From Drosophila persimilis (Eukaryota > Arthropoda > Insecta > Diptera > Drosophilidae): 64,000 nt of DNA. The position numbers were made by a program, and so were the translations under genes. A model generated the notes under the pieces. It did not search any database, had not been told where the DNA came from, and saw nothing but the letters and a program-made list of their open reading frames with translations. How positions within the stretch are numbered: the stretch's first letter is position 1; each line of letters opens with the position of its first letter. The stretch covers positions 1,302,001 to 1,366,000 of the forward strand of contig NW_020825706.1 of assembly GCF_003286085.1 (NCBI RefSeq). The letters are read 5' to 3'. Positions 24,401-36,788 of the stretch are shown one piece after another.

Positions 24401-27400
24401 TTAAATAGATAAATATCCAAATTGATTTCGCAAAACATAATGAAACTGAAGAAAAATCTTGTAGGAAACAGATGATAAACATTAGTTCGTTGATCAAGAT
24501 CCTCGGGCATGCCGACACCGATCTGTTCAGTGTTGGTTAATGTTGGACAATGTTGGGCAAATGTGTATGGTGTGTGGTGTGTGGGGACGGGGACCCTTAC
24601 GAGTACATATTTCTTCTCCGGCGAGTATGAATAATGTTTTGGATAGACTCTTACCGCACACGACACGACACAAGCTACATAGTAAATGGGAATTGATTGG
24701 ATCGTATCTTTAAGCTTAAGCTAAAGCTTTACGAGTAGTTATATTATCATTATGCAATACAGAGATACAGAGATAAGGAGGCTGCAAGAGATTGGTAGTA
24801 GCTGGTATGTCGACTACGAGTGGGGCTGGTAATGAGTATATAAGGCATAGGTATGGATATAGGTATTGGTATTGGTATAACTCAATGCATGCAAATCGAA
24901 CAGAACTCTAGAATAAAATGTTGGATATGTGTTGGATATAGAAATCAATATATAGAAATAGTATTATCGATAAATGGCATTAACAATTGTAACGGGGGTT
25001 AGTTAGTAATTAAGTATTATTCTTGATAAACAAATCTCGCTACGAAATGAAAATGGAAATGCACACACACACACCCTGATAAACCGCCCCCACATACAGT
25101 GAGCGTGAAGAGTGTGTTGCCGCACAGCCAAAAGCTTTGCGTTGTGCCGCATTTGCCCAACAGTAACTGCGGCCAGGCAAAGCTTTTGGTGTGCCTCGCA
25201 TCATCGCCTTGGGAATTCAATCGAGTATTCCCTGTTAAGCCTAAAAATACGTATCGACTTTGGATTGTTTGTTGGTTTTTTTTGGTTTTTGGTTGGGTTT
25301 GTTCTGGTTTTTTGGTTTTTAGTTTTGTTTTTTGGTTGTGCTTGCTGCGCCAGCGTTTCAAGGTGGAACGGAAATCATAAATCAAGTAAATCATCACGAG
25401 GAGAGGCTGGCTGGGTACAGTTACAGGTACAGTTTGTCATGCCTGCAGAGCGTCAGAGCGAGAGCGAGAGCTTTTGCTTTTGGTTGAATTCAAGCTTTTT
25501 GCAGAAAAGCATTTAAGAGCGAAAGAGCGAGAGACACGGAAAAAGAGAGAATGAAAAGCTCTTACAGCTACGAGTAGAAGGACATGACATCCTGTGTGCT
25601 TAAGGGGATGTTTTTTTTGTTGTTTTTTTGTTGGATTGGAGGCTTACTTGGAGAGTGTTTCTTGTTTTTACTGTTACTGGTTTTTGTTACAGGTACTGTT
25701 ACTGTTAATAGTACTGTTACTGTTACTGTTTCTGGGCTAACTAATGTTTATCATCTTTTAATCGTTAGTTTTTAGTTGTTCATTGATTTTCCTTCCATTT
25801 TCTTGTTCTTCTTTTCCTCTTTACAAAAAAAGGCAACTCAAAACCATAAGAAAGTCACCAAAAATTAAAAGTGAACCGAAAATAGAACTGATAGTTGTAT
25901 AGTAGTATAGAATCAGAAAGAGTTAGAAGGTAGATAGAGTAGAGATAGAGTAAATTGGACTTGTGCGCACCTTTCCCCACCGGCGCCATCGCCGAAAAAC
26001 TGCTCAATGGGGTCCGCCTCCGAGGACGAGCCACGCGAGAGGCCACCGCCAACGCCTCCGGCCGTACCGCTGGCACCACCAGCGGCACCACCGACGCCAA
26101 CGCCACCGCCACCGCGCAGCTCGCGCGTGATATCACCGGGCAGCACCTCTTCGCTGCGATGCACCGTGAACGAGTTCTTACCCTTCTTTCCAAAGCCCAT
26201 ACGTCTTTTACGACCTTCGAGTACGGCATATACATACATATATTTCATATGTTATTTAATTGTTTTTTGTTTTTCAGTATTTTTTAGTAGTTACGATATT
26301 GGTTAGTATAGCAATGGGTTAGCTTCAATGGTTATATATGTTTATACGGTTAGTAAGGAAAGCAAAAAGACAAATAAATGGATCTAAGAATGTGTGTAAA
26401 ACCAAAGATACGGCGATGGAATGCAGCATCAGCCGGATACAAACTCCGGTTTGAGCCTACAATGCATTGACTACCGAATAACTGATTGATTGACTGACTG
26501 ACTGTCTGACAGATTGATTGTCTGTCTGATTGTCTGAATATCGATTACGAAACACAAGGCAACAGAACGAGAGAACTGTAAACGAGCGCAAACACGAAAA
26601 AATGGATTCAAAATTGTCCTACCTGTTGCGGACAGCTGGGAGGTGGAATTGGATTTCTTGCCCATGCCGCTGCCGCCCTTTGGCGAGCGTTCCTGGTCCA
26701 CGGTGCCGCCTTTCTTCCGATCATTAGCGGTATCCGATTGGCTTCCATCTGCAGAGAGAGAAATGGCCCATTAGCTATGGGATATTTCATTTCTTAGAAT
26801 GGTTAAAAAATTCTACCAGCTTTATCTTCTCCCCCGGTGCCACCTTCTGTGGATTTGGCACCGCCCTCAGGGCCGTTCTTGTCCTTGTCGTACTCGCTGA
26901 AGTCGTCATCCAACATGGCATCGATAGCATCCCAGTCGATGGCATCGAGCGGAGCATCCGCGTCCGCATCCGCATCGGCATTTGCGTTCGTTGTTGTTGC
27001 GTTTGTATCGTTCGTATTATTTGTATTTGTATTCGTTGTTGGATTTGTGGCAGTTGTTGTAGCATTTGTTGCAGTTGTTGTTGTTGAAGTTGTTGTCGTT
27101 GTCGTCGTTGTTGTCGCCGCATTCGTTGCATTCGACGATGTGTTTGTTGTTGTTGTTGAAGTTGTGATTGTTGTTGTTGTATTGTTGATGAGATTTGTGC
27201 ATGTATTTTGTTGTTGTTGTTGTGTGGGATTTGTTGCGTCATGAGTCAAGTTGTTAACGTCATTCGTTGTTGTGTTCATTGGTGTTGTTGAATTGGTGTT
27301 TTGTTGTTGTTGGTGTGGTGTTGTTGATGATGATTGGGCACGGTTGTTGTTGTTGTTGTTATTGTTCATGTAATTGTTATAGTTGTTAATGTTGGTGTTC

Positions 27401-30400
27401 GTATTGGTGTTGGTGTTGGGTGATGCATTTGTTGTAATTGGTTGATTGGCGACACCATGATGTTGTTGTGGGGGATTTGCAAAAGAGGAAGAAGAAGCAT
27501 TATTAGCATTATTACCACCGAGGACGACATTGCCAGCAGCGGCGGCAGCAGATGTTGCACCACCGCTCCCACTACTAGATTTCGTCTGTTGCTCCGATGA
27601 TGCCATCGTTCCGCCGATAGCGTTGATGCCTTCTTTCCCTTTTTTGTTGTGACTTTGACTAACACTAACACTACTCGCTTGTTGTTGTTGGCTATTGTGG
27701 TGGTTGGTGATTGTGGTGTGATTCTGGTGGTGTGATTGGTTGAGTGTGGTACTGTTACTGTAACTGTTAATATTGTTGGTGTTGTGTGGACCACCGCCCC
27801 CGCCCCCGCTACCGTTTCCGACTCCGATTCCGATGTTACCGCTGCCCCGCTGCTCGCCACCATGCTGCGGCAGTGTATAGTCCATCCCCGTCGATCCACC
27901 GTCCCGTGCCTCCATGGGCGAGAAGTTGTGCGCATTCTGTGCACTAGGCGGATGTGGCAAATTCCGCCGACGCTTCAGATACGGCGCTGCCGGGCCGTAG
28001 AGCTTCTGCTGATTGGTCCGCTGCAGATCCAGCGACATGGCTCCTCTCTGCTGCCGGTGCGGCCCGCGAAAGAGTGATGGGGCAACGCCGCGCCGGGTCC
28101 AGCCCACGTCCGAGTCGTAGGTGATGGTCACGATCTTGTCGTCGGTGACGAGGAAATGCGAGTGACTCAGCGGATTGTGGACATCCACATTGGCGCCCAT
28201 GTACGACTGCCGGATGTTCGTCTCGGACCCGTAGCGCCGCGACATGGGCAGCTGTCCCTCCGCCGGAGACGACGAGGAATGGGGATAGGGGTAGGAATGG
28301 GGATAGGGATAGGCGGCCGCCTCGTGTTGGGCCACCTCATCCTCGTAGCGAATGCGCCGGCGGCCCCAGCTCTTGTTGTGCAGGTCGTCGTAGTCCAGGG
28401 ACCGCGACTGGCCCTCGTGGAACATGCGCCGGCGCTCGAGCTTAGGCTTTTTCAGGATCGAGGTGGGCTGTGCCTTGGCCGTCGACTCAGAGATGGGCAT
28501 GGAGGAGACCAGGGCGTCCTCGCTCAGCTGGCGCGACAGACGCAGCACGGACTGGGTGGGCAGCGACGGAGGCGCCGCCAGCTGCGCCTTGGCCCGCCGA
28601 TGGGCGGTCGGGGTGGGCGTGTGCACGTGATAGGTGGGCACGGCGCCGAGGTTCACCTGGGGGCCGGTGAGGCCGCCCAGGAAGTGCTGGTCGACGCACT
28701 CGCCGCACATTGCCGGGTCCATGGTGGGCAGCGAGGGCTCCGAGCTGCTCGGCTGGTACATGGAGGCGGAGAGCGAGGGGCGGCGAAGCAGTTGCTCCGC
28801 ACTGTACGGGTACGCGATCGGTTGGTGCTGCGGATGCGGATGCGCGTCCACCACGCAGCAAGGATCCGTACAGGCTCCGATTGTCAGTCCGGGCATTGCC
28901 AGGGCCGTATTCGTGGAGAGCACCACCGGCTGGCTGCCGTTCTGGCAGTGGCTGCAGCTCTTGTCCAGATGGTCCCGCACATAGCCCACGTACGAGCTGG
29001 GCGAGGAGGATACCGTGTGGGCGTGGTCATGGGCGTGGGCGTGGACATTGGGAATGGGCGAGGAGCTGCGGAAGAGATTCATGACGGGCGTGGTAATGCG
29101 CTTGAATTGCTCAAAGCTGGGCAGCGGCAGCGGCAGCGGATAGGCATGAGCAAAGGCTGTGGCGGAGGGGGAGGCGGTTGGTGTCTGTCCGTTGGGCCGT
29201 CGTTGAAACATGTCGTTGGGCGTCAGAAATGACGGGTGGTTGGTGGACAAATGAGGCGAATAGTAGACAGAATGCGGATGCAGATGCACATGAGGATCGA
29301 GTGGTTCGAGTGGATCGAGCGGATCGATGACCGATGACTCCTCAGCGGCTGTCGCAGGCTCCACAAAGAACTGCTCCACCAGTTCGCCGCTATTCGCGTC
29401 TGTCACCAGGACACGTTGCGGTGCTCCCATCCCCATCCCACATCCCATTCCAACTCCGTGGCCGAGTCCCGCCGAAATGGGTGGGGAATCGGCGGCCGCC
29501 ATGGCCGCCAAATGTTGCAGTTGCTCGAGCTGCTCCAGCAGCAGGAGCTGCTGTTGTGTGCCGCCACCTGCCATGTGCGACAGATAGTCGCAGTCGTCCA
29601 CCTCGATGGTGTTGGCACGTTGGCTGGCTGCATCCAAGGGATGCATCATCCGGAGTCCAGTTACGGGGCCAGCAGTGCCTGTGGCACCTCCCAAGAAGCT
29701 GTTGCGTACGCCAAAGAGATTGCGCCAGTTGCGGGGGAAGCTATCGGTTATTTATCGTGTAACGGTAACGGGTGGTATCGGTAACGGGTGGTGTTTTTAT
29801 CGGGTGTGGTTTATATCGGGGTGGTGTCATGCAAAGAGTGTTTTACATTTCATTTTGCCATTTGAAATGACCAAATGGTGAGTGGGGGTAGGTGGTGGTT
29901 AGTGGGTGGAATACAGCACTCGGCGTGTGGTGGATAACATTGGTTGGTGGTGGGTTCGATGGAATGTTTTATTTGTTGTTATTTGATGATCAAATTACAT
30001 GGAATACAATTGGAACGATCGACGTCCGTGGTCAGAGTGTGTTATGTGGTGTGTGAGTGTGTGTGTGGTGTATTTTGTGGTGTTTTGTGGTGAGTGTTGG
30101 TGAGTGGTTGGTGGCGTGTATAAGCGTGTGTTGAGAAGCATTTCAAACACAAAAGAGAGTGGCGAGAGCGCGCGAGAGAGAGCGGCGAGAGCGTTGAGAA
30201 CGAGTTGCATTTTATTCGATATTTTTTTTGGATTTGTCGGTTTGGTTTTTTTTTTTTTTTTGGTAAACGCAAAAAGTAAATGCAGAAAAGAAACTTTATG
30301 TTTTTTTTGTTGCCTTGCTTTTGTTTCAGTGTTTTTCAGTTTTGTTTGTTGTTTTTGTGTATCTGTGTGGTTTTTGTGTGTCTACAGATTCGAAATCGGT

Positions 30401-33400
30401 TTCGGGCGGTAAGCGCGCTGTTTCTAATCGACTAATTCAGAGCCTAATTGAGGGGAAATTTTGGATTTTGCATGTAGCTTCTTCTACTCCACAAAATGAA
30501 TAAACAGAAACAGAGAGAATCGGCCAATTCGTGGATGTGTGGCCCGGAGCGGAATTTCAGCATAATTTTGGCAGCGTTGCTTAGGCTTGGCTTAAGCTGT
30601 TTTTTTTTATTGTTTGTTGGCTACAACGACGCGGACGCTATGCTGGTGCCACTCACCTGAGTCCCCGCGAGGTGCGCGGCCGCTCCGACTGCGTGGAGAA
30701 GGCGCTGGACGTCACACTGACCACCGACTCCATATCGGAGTCACCGAACTCGCCCATAAAGTCCTTGTCCGGCGACAGCGAGTGCCGCGGCCGCATCCTC
30801 GCGTCCATGGAGTGCAGGTCGCTGTCGGACAGCCCTGTGTAGTGGCGCTCCCAGCCGCCCATCCCGGTGCTCCGGTAGGTGGCCTGATGATGCGGCTGTC
30901 GTGTACGATGCCTCCCAAAGCGGCTGCCCGAGGCCAGACGCTCGTCAAAGTCCTGGCCGAGCCTGTCCCGCAGCATGGCGCTACGCGATGTCTGAGGCAC
31001 CTAAAGGGAAAGTCGATATTCAGATGAGGAATTCGATAAAAGCGCATGTGTGTCTGGTGGTCTTACCTGTGGCAGTTGCCTCTTCTTTGGCGATCCTGTG
31101 GGCGTGGCTGTGGCCGAGCGCGACTGGAATCTCTGCTGCTGTGTGGCCGATGTGGCTGCAACGCCCGAACTCGGACCCGAACCCGGATAGATGGAGGGCG
31201 CGTTGGGTGAGCCGTGTACTGGAAGCACTGGATAGTCTATGTACCGATCGTCCGGTGGCGACAGTGAGCCTCTGCGTGGACTGGTGCTCCTATAGCCGTA
31301 GCCTGGACCACCCGAGGGAACTCCTCCCACTCCGCCGCCGCCTCCGCTGTGGTAGCTGTCGTTGGGTGCCGCCGAATGACTGCGATGACTGAGGCTCATG
31401 CCACCGGGTCCAATGCAGGAACCGCCGACACCATTACCTCCGCCGACTCCAACGCCGCCGCCGCCGCGTCGATAATAGCCCGTGGCAGATGCCTAGAGTC
31501 AAGTAGAGTCAAGTTTAGTGCGGCTCCAATGAAGGTAGCCCCCAGAAAGAATGCCATGCCCCCAAAGGGACACATCATATCATATCATATCCCTGCCACG
31601 ATTCCCCTTACATACTAGGCATGTGAGTGGTTCGGTGGTGGAGTGGTTTAGTGGGGTGTCCGAGTGGTATACAGTGTATGGTGGATAGTGTATTTGTTGG
31701 TTACTGCAACTTCTACTGGAACATTGATATTGGATATACATAATGGATATACGTAGATACTGAATTACGATTAGAGAGCGATAGAGAGATAGGCACAAAA
31801 GTTGATCAATCAAAATACATTGAGAGAGAAAGAAGCCGCACCTCTTCAATCTTCAACAATAGAATGGCTGATCTGATTGATGAAGGTGCAGAATGGTTGT
31901 TAGATATTTGATTAGTTGGTTGATTAGTAAATTAGTTTCGAGTTAAAGATTAGCAAAAGTTCGTTATTGAAAAGTGCAGCTATTGTTGACGGTGTGGTTC
32001 TGGCTCTATAGATAGCTACTACTGTTATATAGATATATATGTTTGATGATTCGACTGATCTGATCTGATCTGATCTGTTCTATTCTGATCGCTTGGTGTG
32101 CAGCGTAGGGTATGCGCTGTGAATCCTCTTCTAGCTTGAAGTGTTTTGTTGTCTGTTCTGTTTTCTGTGGTTTTTCGTTAATTTAGCTTAGGAGGTGCAA
32201 ACCTGATTATGATAACTTTGTCCAATGCCAGATACAGTGCGATAATCACGGGCCACCATTCCGGCCACCCGTTTGCGGCCCTGCGGTGACATGTCGCGTC
32301 TGGATCGACGCTCGTTTAGATCGAGCTGGATCGGATCATGGTTGAACGGATACGGAAACGGATACGGAAACGGATACGGATGGGTTTGGATGGGGACGAA
32401 AGGTTGTAGTTCGGGTGATTGGTTGGGTTATGGGTTATCGTGAGATATATAGAGAGATCGAGAGAGAAAAAAGAAGGAGTAGAATAATAAAGAAATTTAC
32501 ATATGGATCAAAATGGAATAGCAATGGTATCCGTGTGGGGTATACATATATGTGTGTGTGTGTGAGTGGCAGGACCATATATTACATTGTGTTTGTGTGG
32601 GTGTCATCTGGGAGTGTGTCTCTGGGTTTAATCTCTGGTGGTTTTTGCTGGATCAAATCAACACATATCAACGCTACACACTTAAAGCTACAAAAGGTGA
32701 AAGCCACAAGGAAGGCCATAAGGAAATACTCGTATGTGGGTTTGTTTTCGATTGGGTGACAAGTGATGGATAGGCAAAAGCGGTACTCTACATGGGCATG
32801 CAATAGCGGCAGTTTGGAGTTCGATTGGAGAAATAGTATATAGAGTCTTTATAGAGAGAGAGAGAGAGATATCGCTCTGGGCAGTATGTGTTCTCAAGTT
32901 TGGAAGTTTACACGGCATTAACTTAGCTTAAAACATTCTTAGACTAGACTTAGACTTTCATCATCTTAAATGAAACATTTATGTATTATCGTTTATCGTT
33001 TAGCTGAAAAGACGCGTGGTCAAAACTTGTTTTCGTTTTAGTATAGGTGTTAGTTAGAGCTTAGAATAGTAGAGAGAGAGAGAGATAGAGAGAAAAATTT
33101 AACACACGCACACAACCAAACGAACGACACCAATTAGTTTGAATAAAACTCGGAACGAACTGAAACCAAATCAAAACAAACATACAATAAAACCAAAAAA
33201 CATTACTTTGTACAATCGTTGGATAGTGTATGCCATAAACACGGTCTGTCTCTGGTTTGCTTTTTTTGTCTGTTTCTGTTTCTGTTTCTGATTCTCTGTC
33301 CCTGACCATGAACCAGTTATGTATGTATGTATGTGTCTTTGAGTCTGTATTTGTGTCTGTGTAGCATTGCAGTGGCAGTGGCATGCGAAACTGATAACTG

Positions 33401-36400
33401 ACAGGAACAGGAACTGGAACAGCAATGGAGCATGGTATCCTTTGATAGAGCAGTTGCCTCTGTCTCCTTTGTGTCTTTTGGCATTTTGCTGTGCGTTTCC
33501 CGGCCTCACTCAAGAGTCTGAGGCTGAGTGTCTGAATCTGATGCTCTGAATGCTGCTGCTGCTCGTGGCATGTGTGATATGTGAGATACAGTTAGGAAAA
33601 AAAGCGGCACACACACACATAGAGAGAGATAATAATAAACTAGCGAAACTTAACTAAAGCACACAATTGAAAACACAAAAAGTTTACGCACACCACACTC
33701 GATATTTGGATACTCTTCTGCTTGGAGTTTGTTGTTGAAGACTCAATGAATTCTTTATGAATTTATTGCATTACTTTTCGTTATGGGAAAGAGTAATCTG
33801 CTTAAACCCTATCTCAAATTCTATTATACGTGTTTTTTAATAACGAAGTTTGATCATTTCTGGTCAGACTTATAACAGATTAGAATTATTACTATATTAG
33901 ACCCTGAAGCCACATTCAAAATCCAACCCTGAAAAATTCGTGTACCAAACACATCTATGGCCGTTACTCATCTACATATTTATATTATCTGTAATGATAG
34001 TTTATAGGAGCTAATATTTGAAGCCCAAATGATCACGATATTTATCTAAAATTCCTACATTCTCTACAGAATCTGTGGATTTCAAGCCTTGCTTGGAATT
34101 CCATTAAATCTTATCCAAAGATATATCTTTCTTCTATGAATGTATACCCTCCAGCAAGAGTAAATAAGAGTATCCAAAATTGTTCTACTTGGTCGCTATT
34201 TTTTTTTTGGCTGTCGCAGAACGAAATACAGAACAAAAACAGAGCCAACTGTCTCGAATGCGTGTGTGAGTGAGAGGAAGTTCGTATATCTGTGTGGCAG
34301 CAGGGTGGTCAAGTGCCACTAAAAGTGGTAGCTGCTGCCATTGACTGTGTGTGTGTGTGTGTGTGAGAATAGTGTATTTGTTGTATCCGTGAGAGATGTC
34401 CTCACTCTGGTTCTGCTGTCATTGCTGCTCTTGTTGTTGTTGCTGTTATTGTTGTTGGCTGTTCCTCATCTTCTTTTTTTTCATTCTTTCTTCTTTTTTC
34501 GCGTGTATGTGTGTGTGTGTGTACTATATACATACATTTATGAAATAATAAATTTGATTTAATTTTTTGGTTTTTCAGTGTATTGTTGTAGCTGTTTGTT
34601 GTTGTTGTTATTGCTGTTTGTTGTTGTTGTTGTTGGCTGTTACCTCTAACATGGGCGGCGGACTGGCCGAGCTTCCCATCGAGGAGATGCTGGCCACCGG
34701 CGTCATTCCATCGATGTCACAGTCGGACGTCGTGTCCGAGTCGCTCAGACGCGACATGGTGCTCGGCGGTGATAAATGATCTGTCGGTGTCAGTATCAGG
34801 CCGTCCACATCGCTGCCCTCGTCACGTAACTGTACATCGTACATCGTACATCGGTGGTTGTGGGTGGTGGGAGGTACAATATGTGGGTGGTTGGGCAGTT
34901 GTTGGTCGTTGTCATACATTTTGCGTCGAAATGTTCGTTCGGTTCAAAATGGAACGACGGAACGAAACGAGAGAGAGAGAGCGCACGTGTGGTGGTTGTT
35001 GTTGTTGTAGTTGTAGTTTTAGTGTAGGTACGTTGTTGTTGTTTTTTTGTTGGTGATTTTTTGATGGTTGTTTTCAGGGGGCAGTGGTGTAGGCGGTAGG
35101 GTGCACAACAAAAGAAAAGATAATGGCAAATGCTGAGAGTTAATAATTTAGTTCAAACCGGGTACACAGCTGCTGCAGAGCGGGGTTTTCGGGCGGGGGC
35201 GGGAAGGACATTTACATCTAGTTTAACGAAAATCAAAAAATTGTTCAACAAAACTAAAGTCAAAAAACATTTCTCTTTTGTGTTAAGTTTTTCACTCGCA
35301 TCAAACTTTCATCTCAGGCCTGAAGCCTAAAAAACTATTATTTCCCTTGGTGCAGGGGGCTGGGGGTTTAGTTTTCTTTTTTTTTTGTTACGTTTACCAA
35401 CACCACACTCAAGAACGTAACGGAATGGAACCGAAAAACGAACGGAAAATGAGAAAAACGAAACGTAAGCACGGAAACCTGGCCTGGCCAAGACATACGA
35501 GATAGGAGGTGTCCTGATGCGGCTGCAGTTGATACCATTCGGCCTCGTCGTCCAGTATGTGATGGGCCAGATCGATGACCACCTCGCCGATGAAATCGTT
35601 GGCCCCATAGCGCACATAGTCCCACAGCGTCACCTTTAGGGTAGAGGAGGTATACCAAAGATCAATACGAATCCATGGGGACCCCCATCTAGTACCTACC
35701 TCAAGCAGCCGTCCATTAAGATCACAGCGTCGCAGACCCGAATAGAGAAAGGTCTGCGCCCAGCGCGGTTCGCAGGTGGTGCCCACTGTCTTTGTCCGCC
35801 GCTTGGACTTGTGGCTGCGATCGGGCAGAAGGAACACCTGAAAACGAGGACGACACCATAAGATCACACCTCTAGGATCTCTAATCTTTTACTCACTTTT
35901 GCATAGGGATTGCGGCCTGCTCCGCTCTGGCGCAGGGACAGGCCTGTGGCACACACCAATGTCACGATCAGCTGGAGTGTGTTCTGATCGTAGCCGAGCT
36001 TCAGCTGCAGCCGCCCCTCGATCGGTATCGGTTGCGTCGTCGTTCCCGCCCCACTGCCCATCCCCAGGCCCCCGTGGGTGCCATGCAAATGTACGGACGG
36101 CAATGGCTGGTGGCAATGATGGTGGTGATGGTGGCCCGCCGTCGTTGTGCCGTGCAGACCTCCGCCCGGGGCGGAGGAAGAATTCGTCGACGCGGCGGCG
36201 GGAACGGAGGCGCCCTGAAGACTGCCGGACGCTGCGTGGACGCTGCTGGTGGTGCTGCTGCCGCTGACGCTGCCACTCCCACTGCTGCTGTGGCTGTGAG
36301 TGCTGTGGCTTGGTCCCAGGCGCTGTATATGCTGCGAGGCGCCGCCACGTTGACTCCGTGCCCCGTTGCCCGCTCCCGATGCAGCTGTTACGTGGATATC

Positions 36401-36754
36401 CGGCGAACCGGGTGAGGTTATCAAAACACTGGGCTTATCACGATGGATTTCAATGGCCTCAACCGCTGGGGCTACACATCGAAGAGGAAATAGAGGTAGA
36501 AAGATGGTTAGGCTGGTGTGTTGAATATTGGTTTAGATTCGATCAAAAACTGTTGCGGTTACTGTTTCAGTCGGGTGCTTGTATCGTTAGTCTGGTATTT
36601 ATTTGAGGCTAAAGACAATCAATGCCGCTTTATATGTATTTTCCTGACTGTAGTAGGTGTTAATGAAATGTATATTTGTATACCCTCAAAAGGAGACCCA
36701 AACCCAAGGGTCTAGTGTATGCTAATCAAAGACTTTCTCTTTTTCAGACACACC

Positions 36755-36788
<34 letters not shown>

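Noticed and set aside
26837-27244. Val/Ala/Phe-rich plus-strand frame resembling a membrane protein
   Set aside because: Antisense of Asn/Thr repeats; GTT runs translate as Val. No start context or neighbours.
28156-29232. 358-codon open frame on the plus strand
   Set aside because: Antisense to Rim exon 17, which is open over 2.9 kb with matching splice phases. The plus frame is Arg/Gly/Val-rich shadow sequence.
31843-31851. Possible 9-nt minus-strand microexon (IEE)
   Set aside because: AG and GTGCGG edges exist, but exons 14 and 15 already join in phase and a 9-mer with such edges is expected by chance.
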